The notes under the pieces were generated by a model. That model was given only the letters and a program-made list of their open reading frames with translations. It did not search any database and was not told the DNA's origin. Shown here piece after piece: positions 25,427-34,293 of a DNA stretch of 64,000 nucleotides (position 1 is its first letter; each line of letters starts with the position of its first letter). The translations under genes were made by a program, and so were the position numbers. Source of the DNA: Mesorhizobium_L sp035547755 (GTDB taxonomy: Bacteria; Pseudomonadota; Alphaproteobacteria; Rhizobiales; Rhizobiaceae); contig DASZUG010000048.1 in NCBI GenBank assembly GCA_035547755.1, forward strand, positions 1-64,000, given 5' to 3'.

Positions 25427-25897
25427 CTATTCCTCGAGATCGAGCGCGTCCTCAACGTCGGGAGTCTCCGCATCCGAAAAATTCGCTTCCACCCGTGCCA
25501 GAAGACGGGCAAGGGTTTTCTGTTCCTTTTTATCGAATCCTTTCAGCGCCAGCTTTTCAGTCTTGCGCAGCGATTTCTCGATCGCCTTGATCGCCTCCTT
25601 GCCGTTGTCAGTAAGATAGATATGTGCTTGGCGCGCATCATGATCCGACGCCGCTTTACCGAGAAAGCCCTGGCTTTGCAGGCGATTGATGGTCTTGGTG
25701 ACGGTCGGGGGGCGGACCCCGAGCTTCGTCGCCAATTGCCCCGGCGTCTGCCCGTCCTCCTGCGCAAGCGCCAGCATGATCTGGTCCTGGCCGGCATAGA
25801 AGCCATGCGTGAGCAGACGCTGCGCGAGTGCGGTCCGCGTCAGCCGCGCCGCCGATTGCAGCCGGCTCATCGTTCCACCCTTGGCGTTCTTGGCCAT
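25427..25897 (-). CDS. MarR-family transcription regulator
   Basis: 156 aa with the winged helix of MarR: LALAQEDGQTPGQLATKLGVRPPTVTKTINRLQSQGFL covers the helix-turn-helix (about residues 42-78), followed by the wing containing DHDARQAHIYLTDNG. The C-terminus is acidic (ETPDVEDALDLEE). The ATG at 25897 has GAGGGG upstream. An inverted repeat, CGGACA-N6-TGTCCG, lies 17 nt before the start. It is divergent from the CobW gene. Its effector is unknown. Confidence 0.9.
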   Translation of the reverse strand: MAKNAKGGTMSRLQSAARLTRTALAQRLLTHGFYAGQDQIMLALAQEDGQTPGQLATKLGVRPPTVTKTINRLQSQGFLGKAASDHDARQAHIYLTDNGKEAIKAIEKSLRKTEKLALKGFDKKEQKTLARLLARVEANFSDAETPDVEDALDLEE

Positions 25898-25913
25898 GCT
25901 ATCCCCTCACTTT

Positions 25914-25931
25914 CGGACACCCTGTTGTCCG
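25914..25931. promoter_or_regulatory. Inverted repeat upstream of the MarR gene (candidate operator)
   Basis: CGGACACCCTGTTGTCCG has 6-bp arms around a 6-bp centre. On the minus strand it lies just after a TTATGC-like -10 (TTGGCC 17 bp further upstream), so bound MarR protein would block transcription start. A separate 12-bp perfect palindrome GAAACGCGTTTC occurs at 26042-26053, nearer the divergent CobW gene. Confidence 0.5.
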
Positions 25932-26120
25932 GAGCATAATCTTGCCTTGCCGATGCGGCCAAGCATAAACGCTTTGCCGGCAATCGACCGCTTCAATCGC
26001 AAAAGCTTATGACAGCCGGATGACATCCCTTCAGCCGGGCTGAAACGCGTTTCTATAAGGAGGTGCAAAAGCGGCGATGCCGTCTTATATGCAGGGCGAA
26101 TACATTCGCGGGACACGACC

Positions 26121-27176
26121 ATGACGGACACGCAGACACAAATTCCGGTGACGGTGCTTACCGGCTATCTCGGCTCGGGCAAGACCACCCTCCTCAACCG
26201 CATCCTGTCGGAAAGCCACGGCAAACGCTACGCGGTCATCGTCAACGAATTCGGCGAGATCGGCATCGACAACGATCTCATCGTCGAATCCGACGAGGAA
26301 ATCTACGAGATGAACAATGGCTGCGTCTGCTGCACGGTGCGCGGCGACCTGATCCGAGTCGTCGAGGGACTGATGCGCCGGCCCGGCCGCTTCGACGCCA
26401 TCGTGGTGGAGACGACGGGGCTTGCCGATCCCGTTCCTGTCGCGCAGACCTTCTTCATGGACGATGACGTGCGCGCCAAGACCTCGCTCGACGCCGTTGT
26501 GGCGCTGGTCGACGCCAAGCACCTGCCGCTCCGGCTAAAAGACAGTCGCGAGGCCGAGGACCAGATCGCTTTCGCCGATGTCGTGCTCCTCAACAAGACC
26601 GATCTCGTCAACGAGGAGGAGTTGCGGCAGGTCGAGGCGACGGTCAGGAAAATCAACCCGTCGGCGCAGATCTATCATACGCAACGCGCCGGCATCGACC
26701 TCTCCAAAGTGCTAGACCGCGGCGCTTTCGATCTGGCGCGGGCGCTGGAGAACGATCCGCATTTCCTCGACGCCGACGAGCATGATCATGATCATCATGA
26801 CCATGATGGGCATGACCATCATCACCATGATCACGACCATCACCACCACCACCATGATGGCGAAATCTCCCCGATCCATGACGTGACGGTGCAGTCTGTG
26901 TCGCTGAGAGGGAGCGAACTGGACCCGAAGAAATTCTTTCCCTGGATCCAGAAGGTGACGCAGCTTGAGGGGCCGAACATCCTGCGCCTGAAGGGCATTC
27001 TGGCCTTCAAGGACGATCCCGAGCGCTATGTCGTGCAGGGCGTCCACATGATCATCGAGGGCGATCACCAGCGCGCATGGAAGAAAGGCGAGAAGCACGA
27101 AAGCCGCCTCGTCTTCATCGGCCGTGAACTCGATGGCGAAAGGCTGAAGAAGAGCTTCGAAGCATGTCAGGCATAG
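26121..27176 (+). CDS. CobW/COG0523-family GTP-dependent metallochaperone
   Basis: 351 aa. The Walker A motif is GYLGSGKTT (15-23), the metal site is NGCVCC (Cys69, Cys71, Cys72), and NKTD (159-162) gives guanine specificity. A very His-rich loop (residues about 222-246, 17 His among Asp and Gly) precedes the CobW C-terminal domain. COG0523 proteins move metals, mostly Zn2+ or Co2+, to client proteins. The loop suggests zinc or cobalt binding. There is no cobalamin synthesis gene nearby, but a cobalt nitrile hydratase lies 3 kb upstream. The WD40 gene follows after 17 nt. Confidence 0.9.
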   Translation: MTDTQTQIPVTVLTGYLGSGKTTLLNRILSESHGKRYAVIVNEFGEIGIDNDLIVESDEEIYEMNNGCVCCTVRGDLIRVVEGLMRRPGRFDAIVVETTGLADPVPVAQTFFMDDDVRAKTSLDAVVALVDAKHLPLRLKDSREAEDQIAFADVVLLNKTDLVNEEELRQVEATVRKINPSAQIYHTQRAGIDLSKVLDRGAFDLARALENDPHFLDADEHDHDHHDHDGHDHHHHDHDHHHHHHDGEISPIHDVTVQSVSLRGSELDPKKFFPWIQKVTQLEGPNILRLKGILAFKDDPERYVVQGVHMIIEGDHQRAWKKGEKHESRLVFIGRELDGERLKKSFEACQA

Positions 27177-27193
27177 CAAATCCGGCCTGACCG

Positions 27194-28183
27194 ATGCCCA
27201 CAGTCGCCCCTCTCGACCTCGACGGTCATTGCGTCGCCGCCGCCTTCATCGGCGGCATTCCCGTTTTCGCGCTTGCCGAAGGCACGCTCCACTGGCTCGA
27301 CCATGGACAAAAATCGGCAAACCTCCATGATGGACTTTTGACCGCCACGCCTTCGCTCGACGGAAAAACCCTCCTGACGGGCGGCGAGGACGGCAAAATC
27401 ATGGCGTTTTCGCCGGCCCATTTGAATTCGGCGGGTTCCTCCGCCACGCTTGCCGATTGCGGGCGCAAATGGATCACCAGTATCGCCGCCGGCCCGCAAG
27501 GCGCGGTCGCCTTCGCCTCGGGGAGAACCGCAAATGTGCGCTTCGCCGACGGCAAGGCGAAGGACTTCACCTGCCCGCGCTCGGTCGAAGGCGTCGCTTT
27601 CGCGCCGAAGGGCATGCGGCTCGCCATCGCCCGCTACAATGGCGCGACGCTATATTTCCCGGCGACGGAGGGTAAGCCGGTCGAACTCGAATGGGCCGGC
27701 GCGCATACGGGCATCACCTTCTCGCCGGATGGCAATTTCCTCGTCACCACCATGCAGGAGAATGCGCTTCACGGCTGGAAACTCGCCGATGGCAGGGATA
27801 TGCGCATGAGCGGCTATCCGGCCAAGGTGAAGAGTTTTTCCTGGAGCGCCAGAGGACGCTGGCTCGCGACCTCCGGCGCGCCGGCGGCAATCGTCTGGCC
27901 GTTTTCCGGCAAGGACGGTCCGATGGGCAAGGCGCCCGTGGAACTTGGAACGCGTGGCGACGTCATGGTGACATTCGTCGCCTGCCATCCCGCTGACGAG
28001 GTTGTCGCCATCGGCTATAGCGACGGCATGGTGCTTGCCGGCCGCATCGCCGACCAGAAGGAAGTGCTGCTGCGGCGGCAAGGCAAAGGTGCGATCTCTT
28101 CGCTGGCATGGGACGCGGAAGGCCGTCGCCTTGTTTTCGGAACCGAAACGGGCGATTGCGGCGTCATCGACATTTCGGCGTAG
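27194..28183 (+). CDS. WD40-repeat beta-propeller protein paired with CobW
   Basis: 329 aa with about seven WD40-like repeats. Visible blades include LLTGGEDGKIMAFSPAH, GAVAFASGRTANVRFADGK, GITFSPDGNFLVTTMQENALHGWKLADG, SWSARGRWLATSGAPAAIVWPF and SLAWDAEGRRLVFGTETGDCGVIDI. There is no signal peptide or catalytic motif, so it is probably a cytoplasmic scaffold. It lies 17 nt downstream of the CobW gene on the same strand. I recall the same gene pair in other rhizobia, which suggests joint function in metal transfer, but the role is not known. Confidence 0.85.
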   Translation: MPTVAPLDLDGHCVAAAFIGGIPVFALAEGTLHWLDHGQKSANLHDGLLTATPSLDGKTLLTGGEDGKIMAFSPAHLNSAGSSATLADCGRKWITSIAAGPQGAVAFASGRTANVRFADGKAKDFTCPRSVEGVAFAPKGMRLAIARYNGATLYFPATEGKPVELEWAGAHTGITFSPDGNFLVTTMQENALHGWKLADGRDMRMSGYPAKVKSFSWSARGRWLATSGAPAAIVWPFSGKDGPMGKAPVELGTRGDVMVTFVACHPADEVVAIGYSDGMVLAGRIADQKEVLLRRQGKGAISSLAWDAEGRRLVFGTETGDCGVIDISA

Positions 28184-28304
28184 GGCGTCGGACTGAAAAG
28201 CGACATCCGGTTTTCGGCATATTTCGCCGCTCCACCAGGTTTCCGGAACATCGCACCGGTTATCGCCGTTTCGGTCCATGCAAACAGGGCCGAAGGAAGC
28301 CTCG

Positions 28305-28961
<657 letters not shown>

Positions 28962-28990
28962 GGCGCGCTTAGACCCGATTCACGTCTTCG

Positions 28991-29099
28991 GTGCGCCCTT
29001 CGAGGCTCGCCCTCCGGGCGAGCACGTCAGGATGAGGACCGATAGCGCCTATCTCCCTCATCCTGAGGCGCCCGCGAAGCGGGCCTCGAAGGACGCACC
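28991..29099. repeat. Pair of inverted palindromic repeats (CTTCGAGGCTCGC / CCTCAGGATGAGG family)
   Basis: Two stem-loop units face each other: GCCCTTCGAGGCTCGCCC...GTCAGGATGAGGAC (from 28991) and its inverted relative CCTCATCCTGAGGCGCC...GGCCTCGAAGGACGCACC (to 29099). The same pair occurs at 56912-57067. It fills the gap between the convergent udgX and glycerate kinase genes and enters the 3' end of the kinase reading frame. Confidence 0.8.
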
Positions 29100-30358
29100 A
29101 GAATTGCCCTGAAATCGTTGACATTTGTCCCGGTCGGCCCGGGCACGAAAAGATCGCCGATCGCATCGAAAGCCGACCACGCATCATTGTTGGCGAGGAA
29201 GGCCTTCGGATCCAATCCCTTGGCATAAAGCCGCATGATGGTTCCGGAATCACAGAAAGCGCCGGCATTGTCTTCCGAGCCGTCGATTCCGTCCGTATCG
29301 GCGGCAAGCGCGTCCACGCCTTCCGTGCCGCTGATCCCGATGGCGAGGGAAAGCAGGAACTCGCTGTTGCGGCCGCCTTTTCCCTTGCCGCGCAGGGTGA
29401 CGGTCGTTTCGCCGCCCGAAAGGATCACGACGGGTTTGCGGAAGGGACGGTTCCGCGTGGCGACTTCGCGCGCGATGGCCGCATGGACCTGCCCGACCTC
29501 GCGCGCCTCGCCCTCGATCGAATCCGACAGGATGACGGCCTCGATGTCCTGCCGTTTCGCCTCCTCCGCCGCCGCTTCAAGAGAAACGGAAGCCGAGGCG
29601 ATGATATGCACTTCGTTTCGGGAAAAGCGCGGGTCGTCGGGCTCCGGCGCGCCGGCCGCGCTCGAACGGAGATGCGCCAGCGCAGTCGGCGGGAGGTCAA
29701 GTCTGTAGGTCTCGATGACCGCCAGCGCGTCCTGTCGTGTCGCCCTGTCCGGCACCGTCGGGCCGGAAGCGACGAAGGCCGGATTGTCGCCTGGAATATC
29801 CGAGACGACGAGGGAGACGACGCGCGCCGGCCATGCCGCCGCGGCAAGCCGCCCGCCCTTAATGGAAGAGAGGTGCTTGCGCACGGTGTTCATTGCGGAA
29901 ATTGGCGCGCCGGAAGCGAGCAGCGCCTTGTTGACGGCGATTTCGTCTTCCAGCGTCAGTCCGTGGGGAGGCGAAGGCAGCAGGGCCGATCCGCCGCCGG
30001 AGATGAGGGCGATGACGAGATCATCTTCGCTCAGCCCTCTTACTGTATTGAGAAGCCGGCGCGAAGCGTGAAGCCCGGCGGCGTCGGGTACAGGATGCGC
30101 AGCCTCCAATATCTCGATACGGTCGCAGGGAACGGCAAAGCCGTAACGCGTCACCACGACGCCTTCGAGCGGCCCGTCCCACGCCTTTTCCAGCGCCCGC
30201 GCCATCTGCGCGGAGCCTTTACCGGCGCCGATAACGATCGTACGGCCTTTGGGTTTGGGCGGCAGATGGTTGCGGATCGTGCGCTCGGGATCGGCAGCGG
30301 CGACCGCTGCGGAGAAAAGGGAGGTCAGGAAAGGCTTGGGTTCGAGAGGAGCAGCCAC
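29027..30358 (-). CDS. Glycerate 2-kinase (MOFRL/GckA family)
   Basis: 443 aa. The N-terminal domain has PKGRTIVIGAGKGSAQMARALE, VVTRYG, EAAHPVPDAAGLHASRRLL and ALISGGGSALLPSPPHGLTLED. The C-terminal MOFRL domain has PVVILSGGETTVTLRGKGKGGRNSEFLLSLA and ALAADTDGIDG. The family phosphorylates D-glycerate to 2-phosphoglycerate. The GTG start at 30358 lies 13 nt after guaD, so it is in the purine operon, where it could assimilate glyoxylate carbon via tartronate semialdehyde. The natural end would be near VNDFRAILV; the last about 22 residues are encoded by the palindromic repeat. Confidence 0.88.
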   Translation of the reverse strand: MAAPLEPKPFLTSLFSAAVAAADPERTIRNHLPPKPKGRTIVIGAGKGSAQMARALEKAWDGPLEGVVVTRYGFAVPCDRIEILEAAHPVPDAAGLHASRRLLNTVRGLSEDDLVIALISGGGSALLPSPPHGLTLEDEIAVNKALLASGAPISAMNTVRKHLSSIKGGRLAAAAWPARVVSLVVSDIPGDNPAFVASGPTVPDRATRQDALAVIETYRLDLPPTALAHLRSSAAGAPEPDDPRFSRNEVHIIASASVSLEAAAEEAKRQDIEAVILSDSIEGEAREVGQVHAAIAREVATRNRPFRKPVVILSGGETTVTLRGKGKGGRNSEFLLSLAIGISGTEGVDALAADTDGIDGSEDNAGAFCDSGTIMRLYAKGLDPKAFLANNDAWSAFDAIGDLFVPGPTGTNVNDFRAILVRPSRPASRAPQDEGDRRYRSSS

Positions 30359-30371
30359 GATGCTTTCGATC

Positions 30372-31688
30372 TCACGCGGTCATAAGAGGGCTCTTCGCCG
30401 CCCTCCCCGCCACATAGACTTCCGCTATCGCCCTGTCATCCCCGAGCGTCTGCAACAGGAACAATTCTTCCGCCAGCGTTTCGACCGTTTCCATGCGAAA
30501 CCGCATGACGGACGTGGCTTTGGAGTCGAGCACGACGATATCGGCCTCGCCGCCGATCTCCAGCGACCCAACCTTGCCGCCGATCGACAGCGCCTCGGCA
30601 TTGCCGCGCGTGATCTGCCAGAAGGAGGCGAGCGGGTTGAGCTTTTCGCCATTGAGCGCGATCACCTTATAGCCCTCGTCCATGGTCCTGAGCATGGAAT
30701 AGTTGGTGCCGCCGCCGACATCCGTCGCCGAAGCGATCCTGAGCTGCTTTCCCCGCTTCCGATACCGTTGATAATCGAACAGCCCCGACCCCAGGAAAAG
30801 GTTCGAGGTCGGGCAGAACACGGCGACCGACCCGCTGTCCGACAGCGCATCCGCCTCGCGCTCGGAGAGATGGATGCAATGGCCGAACAGGCTCTTCCGC
30901 CCGAGCAGGCCGTAATGCTCGTAGACGTCCGTATAGTCCTTCGACCACGGATAAAGCTCCTGTGTGAGAGCAATCTCCGCGTGGTTTTCCGAGAGATGCG
31001 TCTGCATGTGGCAGTCGGGATGCTCGGCGGCGAGCGCTCCCGCCATCTCCATCTGCTCCGGCGAGGAGGTGATGGCGAAACGCGGCGTGACGGCATAAAG
31101 CTGTCTGCCCCTGCCGTGCCATTCGGCGATCAGCGCCTTGGTGTCGTCATAGCCCGATTGCGGCGTGTCGGTGACGCCGTCGGGCGCATTACGGTCCATC
31201 ATCACTTTGCCGGCGATCATACGCATATCGCGCTCGTCGGCTTCCGCGAAGAACGCCTCGGCGGAGGATTTGTGGACCGAGCAATAGACGGCGGCCGTCG
31301 TCGTGCCGTGGCGGATGAGTTCGTCGAGGAAGAGCCGCGCGATGCGCCGCCCGTACTGCATATCCCGGAATTTCGCTTCCTCGGGGAAGGTGTAGTTGTT
31401 CAGCCAGTCGAGCAGTTCGGCGCCGTAGGAGGCGATCACCTGCATCTGCGGATAATGCGCATGGCCGTCGATGAAGCCGGGCAGCAGGAGATACGGGCGG
31501 TGATCGATGACGGGAGTATCCTTCTCTGCCACGACCGAAACCGTTGCGAAATCTCCGCGCGCGGCGATCCTACCGTCACAAACCAGAAGCGCGCCATCTT
31601 CTTCGTAGAGATAGGCGCCGGCATCATCCGCGGTCTGTGGTTCGCGCAGGAAGACGAGAAGCCTGCCCCTGATGATCGTTTCCTGCAT
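30372..31688 (-). CDS. guaD: Guanine deaminase
   Basis: 438 aa, amidohydrolase superfamily. The zinc site is in LPGFIDGHAHYPQMQVIASYG. Further family features are TTTAAVYCSVHKSSAEAFF, CHMQTHLSENHAEIALT (His pair), SLFGHCIHLSEREADAL, and the metal Asp region AVFCPTSNLFLGSGLFD then DVGGGTNYSML. It converts guanine to xanthine. The ATG at 31688 lies 4 nt after the stop of the urate hydroxylase gene. A longer frame to 31787 is overlap. It feeds xanthine to XdhAB, encoded further along. Confidence 0.93.
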   Translation of the reverse strand: MQETIIRGRLLVFLREPQTADDAGAYLYEEDGALLVCDGRIAARGDFATVSVVAEKDTPVIDHRPYLLLPGFIDGHAHYPQMQVIASYGAELLDWLNNYTFPEEAKFRDMQYGRRIARLFLDELIRHGTTTAAVYCSVHKSSAEAFFAEADERDMRMIAGKVMMDRNAPDGVTDTPQSGYDDTKALIAEWHGRGRQLYAVTPRFAITSSPEQMEMAGALAAEHPDCHMQTHLSENHAEIALTQELYPWSKDYTDVYEHYGLLGRKSLFGHCIHLSEREADALSDSGSVAVFCPTSNLFLGSGLFDYQRYRKRGKQLRIASATDVGGGTNYSMLRTMDEGYKVIALNGEKLNPLASFWQITRGNAEALSIGGKVGSLEIGGEADIVVLDSKATSVMRFRMETVETLAEELFLLQTLGDDRAIAEVYVAGRAAKSPLMTA

Positions 31689-31692
31689 GCCG

Positions 31693-32925
31693 CTACTCGG
31701 CTTTCGATGCTGATCGATACCATGCCACGATCTTCGCCCGCTCCGCCGGCGTGATCTGCGTGATGTTGCCACCGGGCGGCATGGCATGGCTCGCGCCTGC
31801 CTCCAGATAAATCAGTTGCGCATGTTCGGCGATCCGGGCGTCCGTGTCGAGCATCACGCCTCTTGGCGCCTGATGGATGCCCTGGAAGGACGGTTGCGCC
31901 GCATGGCACATGGAGCAGCGACCCATCACCGTGTCGCGCACGGCCGGGAAATCGGCGGACGCCAGAAAGGGCTGCGCTGCGATCGACGCTTTGGCGTTCT
32001 CCGCGCCCGTCAGCACCTTCGGCACGGTCGACAGCCACATGATGATGACGAAGAGAATGGCGGCGGCGAGCCAGGTCCAGGTCGGGTTTCCCTTCCGTGC
32101 ATGCATCGAGTTGAAATAATGCCTGATCAGGACACCGATCAGGAAGATCAGCGCGCCGATGATCCAGTTGAACCTGGTCGCGAACGCCAGCGGATAATGG
32201 TTCGACAGCATGAAGAAGAGAACCGGCAGCGTCAGGTAGTTGTTATGGACCGAGCGCTGCTTCGCCTGCTTGCCGAGACGGGGATCGGGCACTTTCCCCG
32301 CGATGAGATCCGCCACCACCTTCTTCTGGTTCGGGATGATGATGAAGAAGACGTTGGCCGACATGATCGTCGCCGTGAAGGCGCCGAGATGGAGAAACGC
32401 CGCGCGGCCGGTGAAGAGATGCGTGTAGCCCCACGATGCGAAGACCAGCACGAAGAACAGGAGCACCATCAGGCCTGTATCACTCTTGCCGATGGGCGAC
32501 TTGCACAACAGATCGTAGGCGATCCAGCCGAGAGCGATCGACGCGATCGAGATGCCGATCGCGACCGGGGCGGATACGTCGAGAACGTTGGGATCGATGA
32601 GGAAGAGATGCGCGCCCGAATAATAGACGATGCAGAGCATCGCGAAGCCGCTCATCCAGGTCGTATAGGCTTCCCATTTGAACCAGGTCAGGTGTTCCGG
32701 CATGAAGGACGGCGCCACCATATATTTCTGGATATGGTAGAAGCCGCCGCCATGGACCTGCCATTCCTCGCCCGACGCGCCTTCCGGCATGCCTGAGCGC
32801 TGCCGAAGCCCAAGATCGAGCGCGACGAAATAAAAGGACGAGCCGATCCAGGCGATGCCGGTGATGACATGCAGCCAGCGCGCGGCAAAGTTCACCCATT
32901 CCCAGATGACGGCATAATCCGGCAT
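31693..32925 (-). CDS. puuD: Urate hydroxylase PuuD (membrane protein with cytochrome c domain)
   Basis: 410 aa. The membrane part has about eight helices (WVNFAARWLHVITGIAWIGSSFYF, WEAYTTWMSGFAMLCIVYYSGA, and others), and the C-terminal c-type cytochrome has CSMCH with a downstream Met ligand in ASHAMPPGGNITQI. PuuD oxidises urate to 5-hydroxyisourate and passes electrons to the respiratory chain, replacing soluble uricase. Start chosen is the ATG at 32925 (AAGGGGA well spaced); the ATG at 32934 sits directly on that site. It is the first gene of the puuD-guaD-glycerate kinase unit, divergent from LysR. Confidence 0.92.
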   Translation of the reverse strand: MPDYAVIWEWVNFAARWLHVITGIAWIGSSFYFVALDLGLRQRSGMPEGASGEEWQVHGGGFYHIQKYMVAPSFMPEHLTWFKWEAYTTWMSGFAMLCIVYYSGAHLFLIDPNVLDVSAPVAIGISIASIALGWIAYDLLCKSPIGKSDTGLMVLLFFVLVFASWGYTHLFTGRAAFLHLGAFTATIMSANVFFIIIPNQKKVVADLIAGKVPDPRLGKQAKQRSVHNNYLTLPVLFFMLSNHYPLAFATRFNWIIGALIFLIGVLIRHYFNSMHARKGNPTWTWLAAAILFVIIMWLSTVPKVLTGAENAKASIAAQPFLASADFPAVRDTVMGRCSMCHAAQPSFQGIHQAPRGVMLDTDARIAEHAQLIYLEAGASHAMPPGGNITQITPAERAKIVAWYRSASKAE

Positions 32926-32995
32926 TGCGGCCATTCCCCTTTGCGTCCGATCATTACGACTTGAGTGGAAAAGCGGAAGGGGGGCACAGGCCCAT

Positions 32996-33007
32996 GACTT
33001 TCAAAAA
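32996..33007 (+). promoter_or_regulatory. Shared motif GACTTTCAAAAA, site 1
   Basis: GACTTTCAAAAA occurs in the divergent puuD/LysR intergenic region and again, exactly, at 39833-39844 between uraH and the puuE-uraD gene. Both copies are followed by more A/T and an AATAG. Candidate binding site for the LysR regulator, or a common AT-rich promoter element. Confidence 0.35.
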
Positions 33008-33048
33008 AATCTAAAAAATAATAGCGTATTTTCCGGGAGGCGGGATCT

Positions 33049-33969
33049 GTGGCTTATCTCGATAACATCGCGGTATTCGTACGCGTCGCCGAGCTCGGCA
33101 ATCTCTCCGCCGCGGGGCGCGACATGCGCATCTCGCCGGCCGTCGCCTCGAACCGCATCAAGGAACTGGAAAAGCATCTCGGCGTCCGGCTTTTCAACCG
33201 CACGACACGGCAACTGACACCGACGGAACAGGGTCGCGTCTTCTATGAACATGCGCGGGTCGTGCTCGACGCGGTCGCCGAAGGCGAGGCTGCGGTCAGT
33301 TCGCTTTCGGGCCAGCCGCGCGGCACGATCCGCGTCACGGCGCCGCTCGGTCTCGGGCGGCGCCTCATCGCCTCGGGCATTCCGGATTTCCACGACCGCT
33401 ATCCCGAGATCGAGGTGAGGCTCCGGCTTTCCGACCATCACGTCGACATGATGAAGGAAGGCATCGATCTCGCCTTTGTTCTGGGACTGTTGGAGGATTC
33501 CAGCCTCCGGATGCGCGGTATCATGGAGTGCGAACGCGTCCTTGTCGCCGCGCCCGCCTATCTCGAAAGGCGCGGCCAACCTAGGACGCCGCAGGACCTC
33601 ATCGGCGGAAAACATGATTGCCTGATCCTGCGCTATCCCGGCGCGCGAGAGTTCCAATGGCTCCTGAATACGCGCGACGGGCCGAAGAAATTTGATGTGC
33701 GCGGACCATTCGATTCCGACGATGGCGACGTGCTGACGGGCTGGGCGCTCGCGGGACGCGGCATCATCAACAAGCCGCGCTTCGAAGTCGAGCCCTTCAT
33801 CCGGGAAGGCCGACTGAAGATTATCCTCGCCGAGACGCCGCCTGTCCTGGTTCAACTCGCAGCGGTCTATCCGCACCGCAAATTTCAGGACCCGAAGATC
33901 AATCTCCTGCTCGATTTCATGGCCGAACGCTGTCAGCGCATGATCCGGGAGAGCCTTGCGGGAAAGTAG
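33049..33969 (+). CDS. LysR-family transcription regulator, probably of purine catabolism
   Basis: 306 aa. The LysR helix-turn-helix covers residues about 1-62 (VFVRVAELGNLSAAGRDMRISPAVASNRIKELEKHLGVRLFNRTTRQL). The effector-binding domain starts GTIRVTAPLGLGRRLIA. The gene starts with GTG at 33049, with GGGAGG 8-9 nt upstream. It is transcribed away from puuD-guaD and lies in the middle of the purine genes, so I infer that it controls them, with urate or another intermediate as effector. Confidence 0.88.
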   Translation: MAYLDNIAVFVRVAELGNLSAAGRDMRISPAVASNRIKELEKHLGVRLFNRTTRQLTPTEQGRVFYEHARVVLDAVAEGEAAVSSLSGQPRGTIRVTAPLGLGRRLIASGIPDFHDRYPEIEVRLRLSDHHVDMMKEGIDLAFVLGLLEDSSLRMRGIMECERVLVAAPAYLERRGQPRTPQDLIGGKHDCLILRYPGAREFQWLLNTRDGPKKFDVRGPFDSDDGDVLTGWALAGRGIINKPRFEVEPFIREGRLKIILAETPPVLVQLAAVYPHRKFQDPKINLLLDFMAERCQRMIRESLAGK

Positions 33970-33973
33970 ATGG

Positions 33974-34002
33974 TTGACAAATGTACATACAATTCATAAT
34001 TT
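33974..34002 (+). promoter_or_regulatory. Promoter of the brnTA toxin-antitoxin operon
   Basis: TTGACA (33974-33979), a 17-bp spacer containing the palindrome TGTACA followed by TACAAT, and TAATTT (33997-34002). The start of brnT is 15 nt further on. TGTACA-type symmetry inside the spacer suits autorepression by the BrnT-BrnA complex. Confidence 0.6.
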
Positions 34003-34017
34003 CGAGGGAAGCTTCAG

Positions 34018-34293
34018 TTGGAGTTTGAAAGCTTCGATTGGGATGACGGCAATTGGCCGAAATGCGGCAAGCATGGCCTCGCTCGGGAAGACATAGAAGG
34101 GCTTTTCTTGCGCACCATCTCCATTCTCCCAGCACCGGAGCGGAGGAAAGGCGAAGAGAGGCTTCTTGCGATTGGAAAACTGGGTGACGGGAGATCTATC
34201 CTCGTTGTGTTCACGTTTCGGATGCGGAACGACACCAAATTGTTGAGGCCGATCAGCCCGCTACCTCCACGAAAAGGAACGCCTGCATCATGA
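34018..34293 (+). CDS. brnT: BrnT-family ribonuclease toxin, C-terminus altered
   Basis: 91 aa from a TTG start (AGGGAAG 6 nt upstream). FESFDWDDGNWPKCGKHGLAREDIEGLF, then RRKGEERLLAIGKLGDGRSILVVFTFR, and KLLRPIS are BrnT features; these are RNase-fold toxins that cleave RNA under stress. After RPIS family members continue ARYMHxKE. Here the frame reads PLPPRKGTPAS and stops. Shifting by one base after 34257 gives RYLHEKERLHHEKQ and an end at 34342, which looks like the normal C-terminus. The toxin may therefore be frameshifted. The stop overlaps brnA by 4 nt. Confidence 0.75.
   Translation: MEFESFDWDDGNWPKCGKHGLAREDIEGLFLRTISILPAPERRKGEERLLAIGKLGDGRSILVVFTFRMRNDTKLLRPISPLPPRKGTPAS

Noticed and set aside
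26800..26870. Short CAT/GAC repeats considered as a tandem-repeat locus or CRISPR-like array
   Set aside because: They are codons for the His/Asp-rich loop of the CobW protein, in frame and without spacers.
28190..28240. GTCGGACTGAAAAGCG...CCGGTTTTCGGCA as another copy of the rhizobial repeat
   Set aside because: Only two short blocks match and no inverted-repeat core is present, so it is too weak to call.
31786..32796. 336-codon plus-strand ORF opposite the urate hydroxylase gene
   Set aside because: Antisense shadow; the minus strand carries a helix-rich protein with a CSMCH heme motif.
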